Below, piece by piece: positions 1 to 11,341 of a stretch of 64,000 nt of DNA (positions are counted from its first letter, which is position 1; every line of letters starts with the position of its first letter). The stretch is from positions 29,535,585-29,599,584 of the forward strand of contig NC_092345.1 of assembly GCF_963676685.1 (NCBI RefSeq). Direction: 5' to 3'. The notes below the pieces were generated by a model. The model was given only the letters and a program-made list of their open reading frames with translations, did no database searches and was not told the DNA's origin. A program made the position numbers and the translations under genes. This DNA is from Mytilus edulis (lineage: Eukaryota; Mollusca; Bivalvia; Mytilida; Mytilidae).

Positions 1-352
1 TTCGCAAATACCCCTCCATAACATGATATATCTGTTTAATTACACCGAATCTATTTTGATTATAACTGTTTGTACAGGTCAAAGGAAATCTTTTTGTTAC
101 CACTAGTAGTAAGTTGTAATCCGTAAACAAGTTTATGCATAATTTGCATTTGTAAATAATTACATGATCTCATTAGGAATAATACCACAACAACTACTTA
201 TGTGAATAAATTGAGTGTGCAAGATTGATAAACTTTTAATTTTGTTCACTAAAACACTATGTAAAATATTTATAAAATAAATATACCATGTGTAATACAA
301 ACAGAAACATGAAAAATAACAGTGTCAACTATAAATGTTCAAAACATGAATT
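1..352. other. AT-rich stretch, nothing recognised
   Basis: No reading frame, repeat or RNA gene could be recognised here. It lies just downstream of the stop codon of the minus-strand recombinase ORF and may contain its 3' flank. Confidence 0.5.
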
Positions 353-1708
353 TTATGAAATATTGTGAATGGTAACATTACAGTTATTAAACACGATAGG
401 GTGCTTATTCATCCCAGTACATTTTGTAGTTTGTGCTGGTGGATTTATGTTTGTTAAGTCCGAAAGAGGGTGCAATTCAGCTTCTCCCTGTTGAATACTT
501 TCAAAAATGTTATCACACTGATCTTCAGTTAAATCTGATTCATTGACATCAAAAACAGAATTATTTATATTTTCATTGTTATTGTTTTGATCTAAATTTG
601 CAGTTGAATTTGCAGCGGTATACGACGAAATTGAAGCAGACATGTCACGCTTCTGCGCTGTGGATGTGTCACGAACATAGTTCTGTACACTCTGTTCATT
701 CCTATAGCCTGAAATAGTGACAATATGTCTGGCTTCAAATCCAGAATCACTAAGAACAGTTATACACGTTGCTCCCACACAGTGATTAGTGTATGATTTG
801 CATAAATTTGCAGATTCTGAAATGTTTTTCATCATACTTTCTAAAGTGTTCTTCCCAAGGGGTTTATTTTCATACCATATTTCATCCTCTTCATCAAAAG
901 AATCTCTTGGTCTCTGCCAAAACGCAGTTTGGTTTGGGGGTAGTTTATCTAGATACTTTTTGAAAGACAAAACTGGACACATTGGGGTTCCGGTGGCATA
1001 CATTCTGCTCCCTTCCGGCTCAAAGTCTTCTTCATCCACTCCCTGGTGGTTCTTTGTCATTTCAGATGAAATTTTGTGTACATATTCTTTCCCTTCATCA
1101 TCTTTAGAAATTTTAAAGTCTTGTGACTTCATTTCACGGAGATTTTCTTGCCCCCGACGGCAAAAATATAATAAAACCTCGAACCACACTTTGTTCAATA
1201 GTCCAGAAGGAGAATTAACATTGAATGTACGTGGATGTTCATACAGTTTCTTAATATCACCTTTGTCAACAGATTTTTTATGTTTAATTTGTCCCTTTCC
1301 TTCCTTCCTAAGTTTCTTGCACATTGCTTTGAAGATGTTGTTTGCAGTAGTAAATGCAGTATCAGTTATTACATCAAAGGGTTTGTTGTGCGGCGGCTGC
1401 TTTAGGTTCCTATTGATATTTTGTCGAATTACACAAAAGCTGCTTCTAGAATAGTAATCTCCATTTGCTTGGCGAATGTTAACATAAAATTCTTTTAACA
1501 AATTATTTAAACTGGCTGGGCTTCTGTCCTCTATATTTGCATCTATTCCTTTAGACACACAATAGTCATAAACTAGTTTTAATGCAAACTTGGTTGACTT
1601 TTTGGTGTTATTTGCCAACACATCATTCATCAAATCATCGATATCTTCATCTTCAGCAGTACCAAATCTTTCTAACCCACGACCGCCTGCAGCCGTGTGA
1701 GCTGACAT
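353..1708 (-). CDS. Crypton-type tyrosine recombinase (DUF3504-like), probably inactive
   Basis: A single uninterrupted 451-codon frame. The N-terminal half (about 30-130) looks like the helical core-binding part, and the rest like the catalytic domain of the DUF3504 family of Crypton-derived tyrosine recombinases (related to the ZMYM/QRICH1/KIAA1958 domains). Visible signatures are 'FCRRGQENLREM' (first Arg box), 'TNHCVGATC' in the HxxR box and 'ISGYRNEQSVQNYVR' around the nucleophile Tyr. Two expected residues differ: HxxR reads H-C-V-G, and the usual His of 'GHRNE' is Tyr. Each is one base from the expected codon (gga for an Arg codon, tat for cat). The C-terminal 90 residues are Asn/Ser-rich and low in complexity. 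The ATG at 1708 is the first in frame. There are no introns, as expected for a transposon ORF. It may be a recently dead Crypton or a domesticated DNA-binding derivative. Confidence 0.8.
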   Translation of the reverse strand: MSAHTAAGGRGLERFGTAEDEDIDDLMNDVLANNTKKSTKFALKLVYDYCVSKGIDANIEDRSPASLNNLLKEFYVNIRQANGDYYSRSSFCVIRQNINRNLKQPPHNKPFDVITDTAFTTANNIFKAMCKKLRKEGKGQIKHKKSVDKGDIKKLYEHPRTFNVNSPSGLLNKVWFEVLLYFCRRGQENLREMKSQDFKISKDDEGKEYVHKISSEMTKNHQGVDEEDFEPEGSRMYATGTPMCPVLSFKKYLDKLPPNQTAFWQRPRDSFDEEDEIWYENKPLGKNTLESMMKNISESANLCKSYTNHCVGATCITVLSDSGFEARHIVTISGYRNEQSVQNYVRDTSTAQKRDMSASISSYTAANSTANLDQNNNNENINNSVFDVNESDLTEDQCDNIFESIQQGEAELHPLSDLTNINPPAQTTKCTGMNKHPIVFNNCNVTIHNIS

Positions 1709-2685
1709 TTTTGTTTACAGTATTCGGAATATCTCTATCAATCAATATTGATTAATCACGTTGCCTTAATAATTGGGATAAGAAGAGAAACGTTCCGAAT
1801 AATTTGGCGGGAAGAGGCTCGCGAGGGTAAAAAAGGAATATCCAAAATGGCAAATACCATGGTATTTGCGTCAAATTCACCGGCAGTGGTAAAAAAAAGC
1901 CAAATTCTTTTGAAATGAAGAAAAAAGTTTAGAATATGCAAAAAAAACACTGGTTCTTAACCAATCAAAATGCAGCATTCTTACATAAGGTGTAATTATG
2001 TGTATAATTTACCATGCTGTCAATTTTGTAAATTTGTGATTTTTCTTAGTTTTAAGAACAAAGTGCATATAATTTCAACTTTTTTGTGACAAATGAGTAA
2101 AAAAATACATATCTAAAAAAATTAAAAAAGACAAAAATTATATGGGATGTACATGATTCTTGTAAAATTATTTTTTGTACCCCTTACCCATTTTCTAAAA
2201 AAATTGGCTAAAAAGACCGACTTGATTGGTCGTTAAATTTAAAAACTGGATTACTTAAAAACTGTTCATTGCAAATACACAATTTTTCACAGAGTTATGT
2301 TTGATTATAATATTTTTAAAATTCATTGATATTTTCAACTTGTATCACATGTTTTGGAAATAATTCCAGAACGACATTTTAACGAGACTGAAACGTCTGA
2401 CGAATACATCCTTAAGTAAGGTTAAATAGTGTATTTTTCCTGAATTCCTATATATATAGAGAGCCTTTCAAAGTTAAGCCTCATTGAAAATTTACCATGA
2501 TGCATCCTTCTTTCCGTCGGCTTTCATTAATGAAAGACGACTATTTTCGTTCAAATTTAAATCAATCAACATCAATCAGGAGCATAGCTCTGAAGACGAA
2601 TGTTTTTCGGGCTCAGAAATTAAAGACAGGGAAATAATAATCTTTATTGCAAAAATTACACCCATGAGGGTCAAGCAATACGATC
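1709..2685. other. AT-rich intergenic stretch, nothing recognised
   Basis: Short frames here lack family signatures and look like chance. No inverted ends bounding the recombinase ORF were found. Confidence 0.45.
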
Positions 2686-2689
2686 AAAC

Positions 2690-2770
2690 AATAATTTTAT
2701 ACTATACAATGCAATACAGTGAAATACAATGTAATACAATGAAATACAAAATAATACAATACAATATTTA
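2690..2770 (-). repeat. LINE 3' tail microsatellite
   Basis: An irregular run of units such as 'aatacaatg' and 'aatacaa'. It lies directly downstream, in the minus sense, of the decayed LINE reading frame, which is where LINEs of this type carry a simple-repeat tail. Confidence 0.6.
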
Positions 2771-2820
2771 GAATAATAGAACATTAGAGTTCAATTATAA
2801 ATGTATGTAAAAAAACACCA

Positions 2821-3246
2821 TCATAACCTTGCCTGACACGGGTCTGACTCCCTCAGTTCTAAAGACTGTTTTATGAAGACTCCAATATGACAAACAAGTT
2901 CAGGGATGGGGTTTAGAATGTGTTTAAGTTTATTGAATGCATCAAGATGTTGAAATAGTGGTACATAGTCTTTTAGATAAGCAAAAAGATTAGAACGCAA
3001 AGATAAGTTAATGTCACAATACAAAAAGAAATGAAATTCATCATCTAGGACTTCACATTTTTTACATAATCTTTGTGCTCTTGGAATGTTTCTGTACCTT
3101 CCTAATTCAATGCCTAGGGAATGATCACTTAGTCTAAATTTTGAGAGTAACTGCCTATGTATAAAATTATTGCAATTTAAATATTCCTCAGACTGACAAT
3201 TATTTTTTAATTTCCCATAAAGACAAAGTTTGGATGAGGAATCCAT
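2821..3246 (-). pseudogene. LINE ORF2 C-terminal fragment (Cys/His segment)
   Basis: This 141-codon frame holds the CxxC...HxxxxC arrangement seen downstream of RT in many bivalve LINEs ('CKKCEVLDDEFHFFLYC'). It is separated from the RT frame by stops at 3247-3334. Confidence 0.65.
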
Positions 3247-3334
3247 TTTTGAAAGTTTAATTAAAGTATTTTTTTCATATTCCTCTGAAACACACTTTTT
3301 TATATTACAAAATTAAAATTGGACATATATTTTC

Positions 3335-3718
3335 TCAATAAAAATAAAACTTTAATGCCTTTTTTAGACAGCTCTCCAGTAGTTTTTGTAAAATTTCCCC
3401 ATAGTTAATAATATTCCCTAGAAATTTATAGTCCTTAACTTCAGTCAAAAATTTATTATTGAACAAGAGGGGTGGGGATTGTTTATAAATATTCTGAAAA
3501 ACTAGAATTTTAGTCTTGTTTGTATTAACACTCAACTGCCATTTAGTGCAATATTTATTTAGTTTATCTAATGCGTTTTGAAGCCCCTGGTGTGTCTCAG
3601 ACAGTAACACTAAATCATCTGCATTGCTGAGAGTTTGGATACTTGAAGTATCAAGAACTGGAGGGTTACAATTTACATCAAAAATTGAATGTAAATCATT
3701 TATATAACAATTAAACAA
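3335..3718 (-). pseudogene. LINE reverse transcriptase fragment, palm active site
   Basis: The frame covers the RT palm from 'YINDLHSIF' through 'NADDLVLLSE' to 'NKTKILVF'. The two catalytic Asp codons survive, but the preceding aromatic residue is Asn. Confidence 0.75.
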
Positions 3719-3782
3719 AGTAGGACTTAAACTGTCCCCTTGTCTTACACCTCTAATTATTGGAATAAACTATACATATTTT

Positions 3783-4034
3783 TCAAAGTAGTATAAAATT
3801 CACACCAACACCATCATTTATCAATTTATACAACAGGCCATTATGCCAAACAGAGTCAAAAGCACCACGCAAATCTACAAAACAAGCAAACAGCGTTTTC
3901 TTATTTTTTTTCAAATATTTAGTGACAAGAGTTTTTAAAATAAATATGCTATCAGCTGTTCTGTGATTTGAACGAAATCCAAATTGATGACTGGAGAACT
4001 TATTTTCATAATGCTTTACTAGTCTTTTATTCAA
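3783..4034 (-). pseudogene. LINE reverse transcriptase fragment, fingers/palm
   Basis: Contains 'HQFGFRSNHRTADSI' and 'FACFVDLRGAFDSVWH', the RT region carrying the first catalytic Asp. It is cut off from the downstream palm frame by stops around 3719-3782. Confidence 0.75.
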
Positions 4035-4301
4035 AATAGAGCTATATAATTTTGCTAGACAGTTTAAAATAGAAATACCTCTATAGTTACATACATGTAT
4101 GTCTTCTTTATCTCCAGACTTATGGATTAAAACAATAAAAGCTTTCCTCCAGCTGGTGGGGTAAATACCAGATGATAAAATAAGATTAAAAAGTTTAACT
4201 GTGGCTGTAACTGTAACAATGCTACTATATTTTATAATTTTATTAGATATTAAGTCAGGTCCAGCACTTTTTCCCTGATTTTAATTCTTTTATACAGTTC
4301 T

Positions 4302-5040
4302 TTACTTCTGATATTGAAAATGGACTATCAGTACATCAAGCATATTTAAATCTTTTTTAACTTTTTCTTTAAAATTGTTATCATACTTTTCAGCTTTACC
4401 AAGATTTTGAAAATGTTCTCCATAGTTATTTAATTTAATATTTGAACAATGATCCTGTTTAGTGTCTTCATTTTTTAATTTTTTAAGGAGTTCCCAATAT
4501 TTTTTTGGGTCATTTTCTTGCAAATTTGTTAATGTTTCATATAAATTCTTTTTAAATATAATTTTCTTTCTCTTTACTAATTTTTTAAGTTTTTTAGCAT
4601 GTGTAAAAAAAATTACATTTTAGCTCTAAATTAAATGGTTCTCGTCTCAGTTTAGCTCCTTTTGCTTTAATAGTTTTTGTAAGATCACGTACTTCATGGT
4701 CAACCCATGGTTTTCTGTTTAGTATTTTTTGTTTAACTTTTTTATATCTTACAATTTTACATGATTTATTTGCTAGGCTCTAAAAAATATTTTTTATATC
4801 AGAAGTTGCCTCGTCAATTCCTGAAAAAGTTTGTTCAAACTGTGAGTCTTCAAAATCTCTAATTTGTTGTTTAATAAAATTTTCCCCTAGTACGTCAATC
4901 ATTTTGTCTCTTGATGTATTCTCCCATCTATATTTCACTCCTATCTGAGTAAAGTTTTTATGACTTCTATGTTCTGTGTGACATATATTACATTTCAGTA
5001 TAACAGATATAGGGACATGATCTGACAAATATGTTGGTTC
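4302..5040 (-). pseudogene. LINE endonuclease end and EN-RT linker fragments
   Basis: The upstream block has 'SDHVPISVILKC', the C-terminal SDH motif of APE endonucleases. The 4302-4523 block ('DPKKYWELLKKLKNED') matches the usual linker upstream of RT. Several stops and frame changes lie between them. Confidence 0.65.
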
Positions 5041-5062
5041 GCCAATATAAAAATATTGAATA

Positions 5063-5740
5063 ATGAAACCGAAAAGTCGCAGAAGCGATTATGCCAAATC
5101 AGAAGTATCTGATGACGAACCGGACTGTGAGAGATTCGATCCTTTGGACAAGGAGTCGGAATTACTTATGACTGGCAGTATAGCGAGGTATGTGCAAAAG
5201 TATTTTAGAACTTATGTGAGTGAACGTGGCTTGAAGTAAAAGGTTCTTGGTGATTCACCCGTACCTTCAAACGCCATTCTCTCGCCTCCTTCCATCGAGA
5301 CTTGATAGGAAATCGATGGCTTGGATATTCATGAAACAGCTTGAAATTTATTCAAAAGAAAGTAGCTATGATAATGGGTCCTCTTTTCAAAATGTGGCTG
5401 GAAATCGATGATAACTCGATGGAGCAATTGACGGAAAGAAACATATGAGGTGTCCATTTCTGAACAAACAGTGCTACTGGTGGGGCAAGTTATCGTGGTA
5501 TGCCTTTACGATAGAAGATTAAATTTCATGGCCAAAATTCTGAAAGGCATGAAGCAAGCTAAACAAACTTTGTCGCATACTCAAAGCATGTTAACTGAGT
5601 CCGGAGAGGACATAACGGGGACAACTTTTATAATGTCCTGGACAAGAAAAACAAGAACAGGAAAAGAGCAATATAAATGGCAAAAGGAATGGTTCTTGAA
5701 ATGAAGAGTATAAGAGTAGACAATACGCCCTTTGTACCAA
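5063..5740 (+). mobile_element. Decayed DIRS-type retroelement gag-like ORF fragment
   Basis: Starts with a 58-codon frame from the ATG at 5063 ('MKPKSRRSDYAKSE', 'MTGSIARYVQKYF'). It continues after frame changes through 'VPSNAILSPP', 'IMGPLFKMWLEID', 'EQTVLLVGQ' and 'DRRLNFMAKILKGMKQAKQ', ending near 5705. The order of these blocks resembles the first ORF (gag-like) of DIRS/Ngaro retroelements from marine animals, with acidic N-terminus, 'VPSN', 'MGPLxKxW', 'LLGQ..RR.N' and a C-terminal helix. At least three frame breaks make it non-functional. Identification rests on remembered family pattern. No downstream RT or recombinase was found. Confidence 0.5.
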
Positions 5741-6485
5741 CAACGTGAGACGGGTTGGATCTGGTAGGGGCTGTACATTCAACTCCTCAAATGAACAGTC
5801 TAAATGGTTACCAAAAATTCATAATGAAAAGGTATGTATCTTTGTCAAACTTATTCATTGGTAGGCGACACAGGAACTTGTCTCAGAAAATAAAAGTCCT
5901 ATATAATATATGGTACTTAACTGGCCTTTTCGAAAATGACAGCCGGTCGCGAAATTCCGTTAAATGCCGATTTCTCTGTTTTCAACTCCACTAAAACTTG
6001 TTATGTCGTAAATCTTAATTAATTGATTTATCTACACAAAGATGTATTACACGTCTACCTTTGTTGTCGGAATCATCCATAGCAGGCTTACCAAAGTATG
6101 TCAATCGTAATTATTTCGTCTACCGACGCCAGTTTGGAAACATACGACTCGCAGTAAAAGGTATCTTCCCACTCTCTTTATATATTTCGGTTTCCGATTG
6201 GTTCAATTTTATGGGAAGGTCAAATAAAATATTTCTCGGAGTTATCTGATCTTATTTCATTTCATTCGTAAAGTCCAGAGAGAGTCTAAATGACATTGAT
6301 GTAATGGGAAAATTTGAGTCTAAAAAGAAACTCGTAACTTATAAGACATACCACAAATAACACTTGTTAGTTATTTTTTTCACGATGTCTTATACAGTTT
6401 TACTAACTGAATGATAAATTCTATTCAGACAAAAACTAATATATTTTATCATTAATCATTGACTGCGAGTTTTATGTTTCCAACC
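5741..6485. other. Unclassified stretch, possible eroded retroelement flank
   Basis: Short plus-strand frames follow the gag-like piece but show no motif I can name. Nothing else was recognised. Confidence 0.35.
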
Positions 6486-6489
6486 TGGC

Positions 6490-6705
6490 GTCGATAGGTC
6501 GTTTCGTAGGTTGGTTCCCTCCGTAAAATATATGCCTTCGGAAAATACAAGTATTGTCAAGAATTTCAATAACGGCCCGGTACCAGCCTAGTCGTTTCGT
6601 AAACTCATCGTTTCGTTACCTTGTCGTTTCGTACCTAGTCGTTTCCGACGGAAAATAACATATATATAGTTCGTTTTGTAACTGAGACGTTTCGTAACCT
6701 TAAAA
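6490..6705. repeat. Cluster of TCGTTTCGTA motifs
   Basis: About six copies of a 'tcgtttcgta'-like core (minus strand 'tacgaaacga') lie within roughly 210 bp, for example near 6499, 6592, 6608, 6626 and 6685. Spacing is irregular (16-90 bp). Such clusters often form the subterminal part of DNA transposons. No matching opposite end was seen. Confidence 0.5.
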
Positions 6706-7235
6706 CAATATACATGTATCATGATATGAGTTGTATTCAAAATAATAAAAAAAAAATTATTATCACTCATACCATATCTTCTTAAATCTATTTATTGATA
6801 TAGATACATACTGAACATTTTAGGTTTTTTCCCCGTTTTTTCTATCTATTATAGTTTGTTCAAAAACTTCAAAAAATAGAAATAAAAATGTATTTCAATG
6901 AGATAATTCCTCTCTGGCGTTAACTGCTGATTTCAACCATATTGACTCACAATTTTTTTTTCTTATTTTGTTAAACAAATTTGCTGTATATGTTCTAAGG
7001 ATCTATGCATTTAACTTTTGCTTTCATAGAAATAGCGTAAATCATTTACACAAATCAGAAACGGAATTTAAGTTTCAGTGTGATTTTATTTTCTTATAAC
7101 AATCATCACCCAATATCATTAAAAAAATTACAATTTGGTATGTTCGGCAATATTTGAGATAATAGCATGTGTAACAACCTCTCTTCCGGTTCAGTTCCGT
7201 AACACGGCGTCTCATATTCTGTAAAACCCTCTGAA
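6706..7235. other. AT-rich stretch, nothing recognised
   Basis: No gene, repeat or structured element was recognised between the TCGTTTCGTA cluster and the Tc1-like remnant. Confidence 0.4.
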
Positions 7236-7239
7236 CTTT

Positions 7240-8165
7240 AGTTGAGTAAATCTATTCCATTCATCGACAATTGCCACTCTAAATCGCCAAGGTTTTGTAA
7301 AGGTGGACCTCTGCGATTATGATTTCTGCCAATGACATTCCAGACATGTTCGATAGGATTAATATTTGGAGACATGGAAGGCCAAACGATAGAGTCAATG
7401 GCGTTTTGCTCTTTTGACTAGGTTACAATCCTTGCTCTCTGTGGTATAGATTTGTCGTTCATGTATAATGTCTTGACCATGTTGACGCAAATGGGTGATT
7501 ATTAAAATGAGGGACTACAATGTTTCTGAGCACCAAATCTCTGTATGTTTGTCCGTTTATGTTACCCTGTAGAATAAGCATACCCAGCTTACAACGGTAT
7601 AAGAAGCGACCACATACTGTAACACCACCAGCATCGAATATAGTCGTTGGGCAAATGTTGTTTTGTTCGTAGGCCGTTTTATTTTCCCGCCAAATAAAAA
7701 AATGACGTCTACTGGACGTTACAGAAACCGACTCTTATCTCAACAAGTGTTTTTATACCAGCTTCTCATGTTCAAGCATCGATAGTCATTATCCCATTGA
7801 AAACTGACTGTACAGTGCCTGGATGTTTGGGCAGGTCTCTTGACAACACGACGTGCTCTTCGGTTGCCTCTATGAAGTCAACGGACCAATGTTTGAACAC
7901 TAACACGACCACCTGGAGCCTAGTGGTATCTAAGCATCGGGGAAGGGGAAAATTGGTTAGCTGAATCATGACAAATAAGCAGTCGATCTGTCATCACGAC
8001 GGGTAGTTAAGCGGTGTCTTTCGGACTATATGGTCTATCATTTACAGTTCCTGTGTCAACATGACGTTGTAAAAGTCTCACAATGACGGTGTGATTAACA
8101 TTGAACAGGAAACCTATGCTCCTAGTCTCTCCTACCGGTATTTGACATGCCAATTGCTTGCCAAC
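7240..8165 (-). pseudogene. Tc1/mariner-like transposase remnant
   Basis: Read on the minus strand, this has the order of a Tc1-type transposase. 'RWQAIGM' near 8150 fits the N-terminal helix-turn-helix. A middle block near 7700-7560 includes 'GGVTVCGRF' and 'ILQGNINGQTYRDLVL'. 7260-7370 has 'MSPNINPIEHVWNVIGR', the segment carrying the third acidic catalytic residue. Frames are broken in many places and part of the catalytic core is not recoverable by eye. It is an old dead copy. Terminal inverted repeats were not identified. Confidence 0.7.
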
Positions 8166-9400
8166 GTACAACCACAGATAACTTACACCTTGCCATATTA
8201 CATAATGATTTGACGAAGATCAAATTCGCCTGTACGGGGACAGAATGAAAGTGAGTTAAAGGTATTGAAACAGTGTATTTGCAAACGCGCAGATGCTCTT
8301 TTATAAAAAGTTGCTTGACTGGTTTTTCGGAGGTCAATGATTTTGGAATTTGTTAATGTATGTTTAAGGCAATTCATAACACCAAACATTAATATTTTTT
8401 TCCCAATAGTTAAACAAATATTGCCAGTTCTATTTTGGTCGTGCCAAGGAGGTTTAAGTGCATCTAAGTGTAGCCAAGGGTTACGATCCAGTCCCCTCCT
8501 CTTGTAACCCTTGTCTGCGAAGATGCCAAAATTGTAAATATACTCGTTTTAAAGAGTCATTGCCCCAATATATATCTATATGTTTCTTTTTTGTTAATTG
8601 ACTTATGACAAGGTATTATATAAACAAAATAAACGTAAAGGGCGGTGTACTCACGGGAGAAGAAGAAAGACCATTCACATTTGCCCCCCCCCTTTTTTAT
8701 GTTCTACATTTTCAACCCTCGAATTAAGCTTTCCAATCTAATTAAAATTAAAGCCTTTCTTTCTAACCGAACTTTTCATGTACCGAAAACTTTCTTTATT
8801 CAATAATAAAATTTACAATGCATTTTGTCGGCTGGAGTCTCCAGCCGCCCGAAAAGATTTATATAGCCTAACTCCAGGGTACTATATTACTGCATCACGT
8901 GATTTTTACCACACGGAGCGGAGCTTACATTACAACATTATAATAAATACCGAATATATGAAAAGTGAAATTACAATTCGTTCTATGAATTCTAACCCTG
9001 AGTTTTGTTTGTCTGTTACATGCCAAGAAATGTTCGCTAATAAATCCGGTGGACCTCCTACGGCATCCATGTTAAAGTAGTAAAAGGTATGATTTCATTC
9101 AACAAACTATAATTTATGACCTGCATGTACGTGTCGCCAGGGCAATAAGTATAGATTATTACATGACATTTTTCATATGTTTGTCTTTGCACTTTCAGAA
9201 AATATTTACAGACAACCAAAACAAATTATTTACTTTAATTTAATTGATATTACAAGCATTTTATTTATCTAGTCACAACAATTATCATGTTCTTCAATAA
9301 TATTGTCACCTCATTTGACGTGTCTTTAAAACATGTTTAACTTAATTAATTTTTGTACCTCAACCATTTTGTGAAAAGTCTTGCCGTTTTCCGCGTTCTG
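8166..9400. other. Unassigned stretch
   Basis: Holds a 100-codon plus-strand frame (8778-9080) with no recognisable domain and no splice or promoter support. There is also a short poly-C run near 8680. I would not call a gene. Confidence 0.4.
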
Positions 9401-9439
9401 TTGTCGTTTTCAAACAAATTTCTGGAAATGCACGAAGTT

Positions 9440-10080
9440 GCATGTGATAATCGTCACGGAAATTAACGGAAAGGCATGTGATAACATTCCGGAAGCAGCC
9501 AATAAAGGTACCTATTATTTTCTTGTTTCTTGGCTGCGCATGATGTTTCCTCAATGGAAATAAAGATAGAAAACTGCATAAATTCTGTATTTTTTCATCG
9601 TTTTTGTGAAAACAGTACATATTATGACGTAATTGTGACGTCATCAGATAAAAATCTTTATGTTTTTCATTTATATTTCTTGACTCGATGCATTTCTTAA
9701 CATTATGTGCCAATTTGAAATGGTTATCAAACATTTTATTTTCTTGGGCCAAAACTAGGCCTTAATGCCCATACTCCTTTATCAGCCCGCTATGGAAATT
9801 CTTAAGAATCTGGTCAATAAACCTGGTAATCTTTCATAGCCTTTTGATATTTTCAAATGTTATTGAACTGTAAAATTTTAGTAATATTTTATACAAGTAT
9901 ATGATAACTTCTATTATCATATACTAAGACTAAATAACATATGATTTTTACTGTATGATAATAGCATTAAATTAACGTAAATTCCATATTTTTTCGAATT
10001 GGTGCTTAGCGGGCTGATATGAAAAGTTTATCACATGCTTCGATTGTTATCACATGCCTTGCCGTAACGTTGTCGCATGG
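9440..10080. repeat. Fold-back arms around 'aggcatgtgataac' and 'tatcagcccgct'
   Basis: 'ggaaaggcatgtgataac' near 9468 is mirrored by 'gttatcacatgccttgcc' near 10043, and 'tatcagcccgctatgg' at 9779 is mirrored by 'cttagcgggctgata' near 10007. The segment can therefore fold back on itself. The right arm is the start of the dispersed repeat that recurs at 54.9 kb. Confidence 0.55.
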
Positions 10081-10775
10081 CATTCTGGTGATACTCGGCA
10101 AATTCCGGAAAATACACCTCAATGCTACGTTTTCTATGAAAACAATACAAAGTAGTGTACAAAACAATTATTTGGATACTGGAAAGTATATTGTGTAAAA
10201 TAATAAAAACAAAAAAAAACAAAAAAAAATAACAAACAAATTATTAAATAAATGCATTTTTAAAAGTTTCAAACATAATTTAGAAAGTTACTTAAAAAAA
10301 GGTGACTTTTCCAAACAGTGTTCATTATGTATATTTTTGTCGATTCGTCCATTATATTAAAATATGTTTCTTCATGAATTCTATTGTACAAATATATGCA
10401 TATATTTCGTAAATACTGACATCAGAATGAAATAAAATTTAAATTTAAAAAAAAAAATAATAATAATATGTTTCTTCTTTGTTGAGGCATATGACAGAAA
10501 GATTTCATATCGAATGTACTAAATTTGGGATCCGACGTCCGTGAACTTTTCACTCTTTGAACTTCTATTTGGGAACCACGTAAAAGGATCAATATATGAA
10601 TCTGGTTTTTTTTCATTGTTGAAGCATATGATAAAAAGGTCATAACATGTCATTTTTCATATCGCATGTATTATCAGCCCTCCGTCAATATCAGCCCTCG
10701 AGCCATGCGGATCTTTGGCTGATATTGAGCCTAGGGCTGATAATACTTGCGATATGAAAAATACCATGTAATAAT
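9913..10775. repeat. Dispersed hairpin-ended repeat, copy 1
   Basis: Runs from 'tatcatatactaagac' to 'gtaataatctgat' and is closely matched, in the same order and orientation, at about 54900-55640. The right end holds a strong inverted repeat: 'catatcgcatgtattatcagccct' on one side and 'agggctgataatacttgcgatatg' on the other, with nested 'atatcagcc'/'ggctgatat' arms. No coding capacity is evident. It is probably a non-autonomous mobile element of unknown class. Confidence 0.7.
10655..10770. repeat. Long nested inverted repeat (hairpin)
   Basis: The outer stem pairs 'tttttcatatcgcatgta' with 'tacttgcgatatgaaaaa', and inner stems use 'atcagccct'/'agggctgat'. A close copy lies at 55515-55635. 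Confidence 0.7.
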
Positions 10776-11341
10776 CTGATATCATTGAATTACAAAAAGA
10801 TATCTTTCTTTTCACTAATTTACAATTTTTATTATTTCCACTAAGGCCACACCAATTTGATTCCTTGTTCGACGGACCCGCCCGCACCTATTTTATTTCA
10901 AAACAGATTTTTTATTTTCTTTTTATTCCCGCTTCCCGCATCCGGAAATGTAATCATGTCCATTTCCCGCACCGTTTTTTTTTGTAAATATAATAAAAAG
11001 ATATCAACATTTGTAAAATCACAGTCTAACCTGTATATTACGATTTTAAACATAAAAGCACCCCACCACACTGTGTAAATATCTGTGAGAATATTTGTTT
11101 TAGTATGAAACCTATTTATCTAAAGTGGGAGTGCTCCGAAATAAATTTATAAGAACAAAAAATTGGTTTCTTTCCCCCTTACTTATATTCCCTATCAAAA
11201 AATGCTCGTTGTTAAAATAAAGTACAAAGAACTTCTGAAGGATTTGCCTTCAACTGCAATTATATTGTATGCTGGCGAAACAAAACATGTTTATGTACCT
11301 GTCCTGATTGATTCAGGGGTCTGTCGTTCAGCAGTTATCGT
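10776..11341. other. Unassigned stretch
   Basis: AT-rich. Short frames have no recognised domain. Nothing else was noted. Confidence 0.4.

Larger units (their letters stand above)
2771..5045 (-). mobile_element. 5'-truncated, decayed non-LTR retrotransposon (APE-type LINE)
   Basis: Minus-strand frames appear in LINE order. 4780-5040 begins with 'LSDHVPIS', the end of the apurinic-type endonuclease. 4302-4523 is the linker. 3783-4034 has RT motifs 'HQFGFRSNHRT' and 'FVDLRGAFDSVWH'. 3335-3718 has the RT active-site segment 'LSNADDLVLLSE', where Asn replaces the usual Tyr/Phe of F/YADD. 2821-3246 has the C-terminal Cys/His segment 'CKKCEVLDDEFHFFLYC'. Frames are broken between these blocks, so it is a pseudogene. 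The copy starts inside the endonuclease, as 5'-truncated LINE insertions do, and abuts an unrelated plus-strand retroelement piece at about 5045. CR1/Jockey-like affinity is a guess. Confidence 0.8.

Noticed and set aside
789..1454. 221-codon plus-strand frame
   Set aside because: It is the antisense of the recombinase ORF and has no domain signature of its own.
1756..1950. 64-codon minus-strand frame upstream of the recombinase ORF
   Set aside because: Low-complexity Phe/Leu-rich translation of AT-rich DNA; no link to the recombinase.
8778..9080. 100-codon plus-strand frame
   Set aside because: No recognisable motif, no supporting splice or promoter context.
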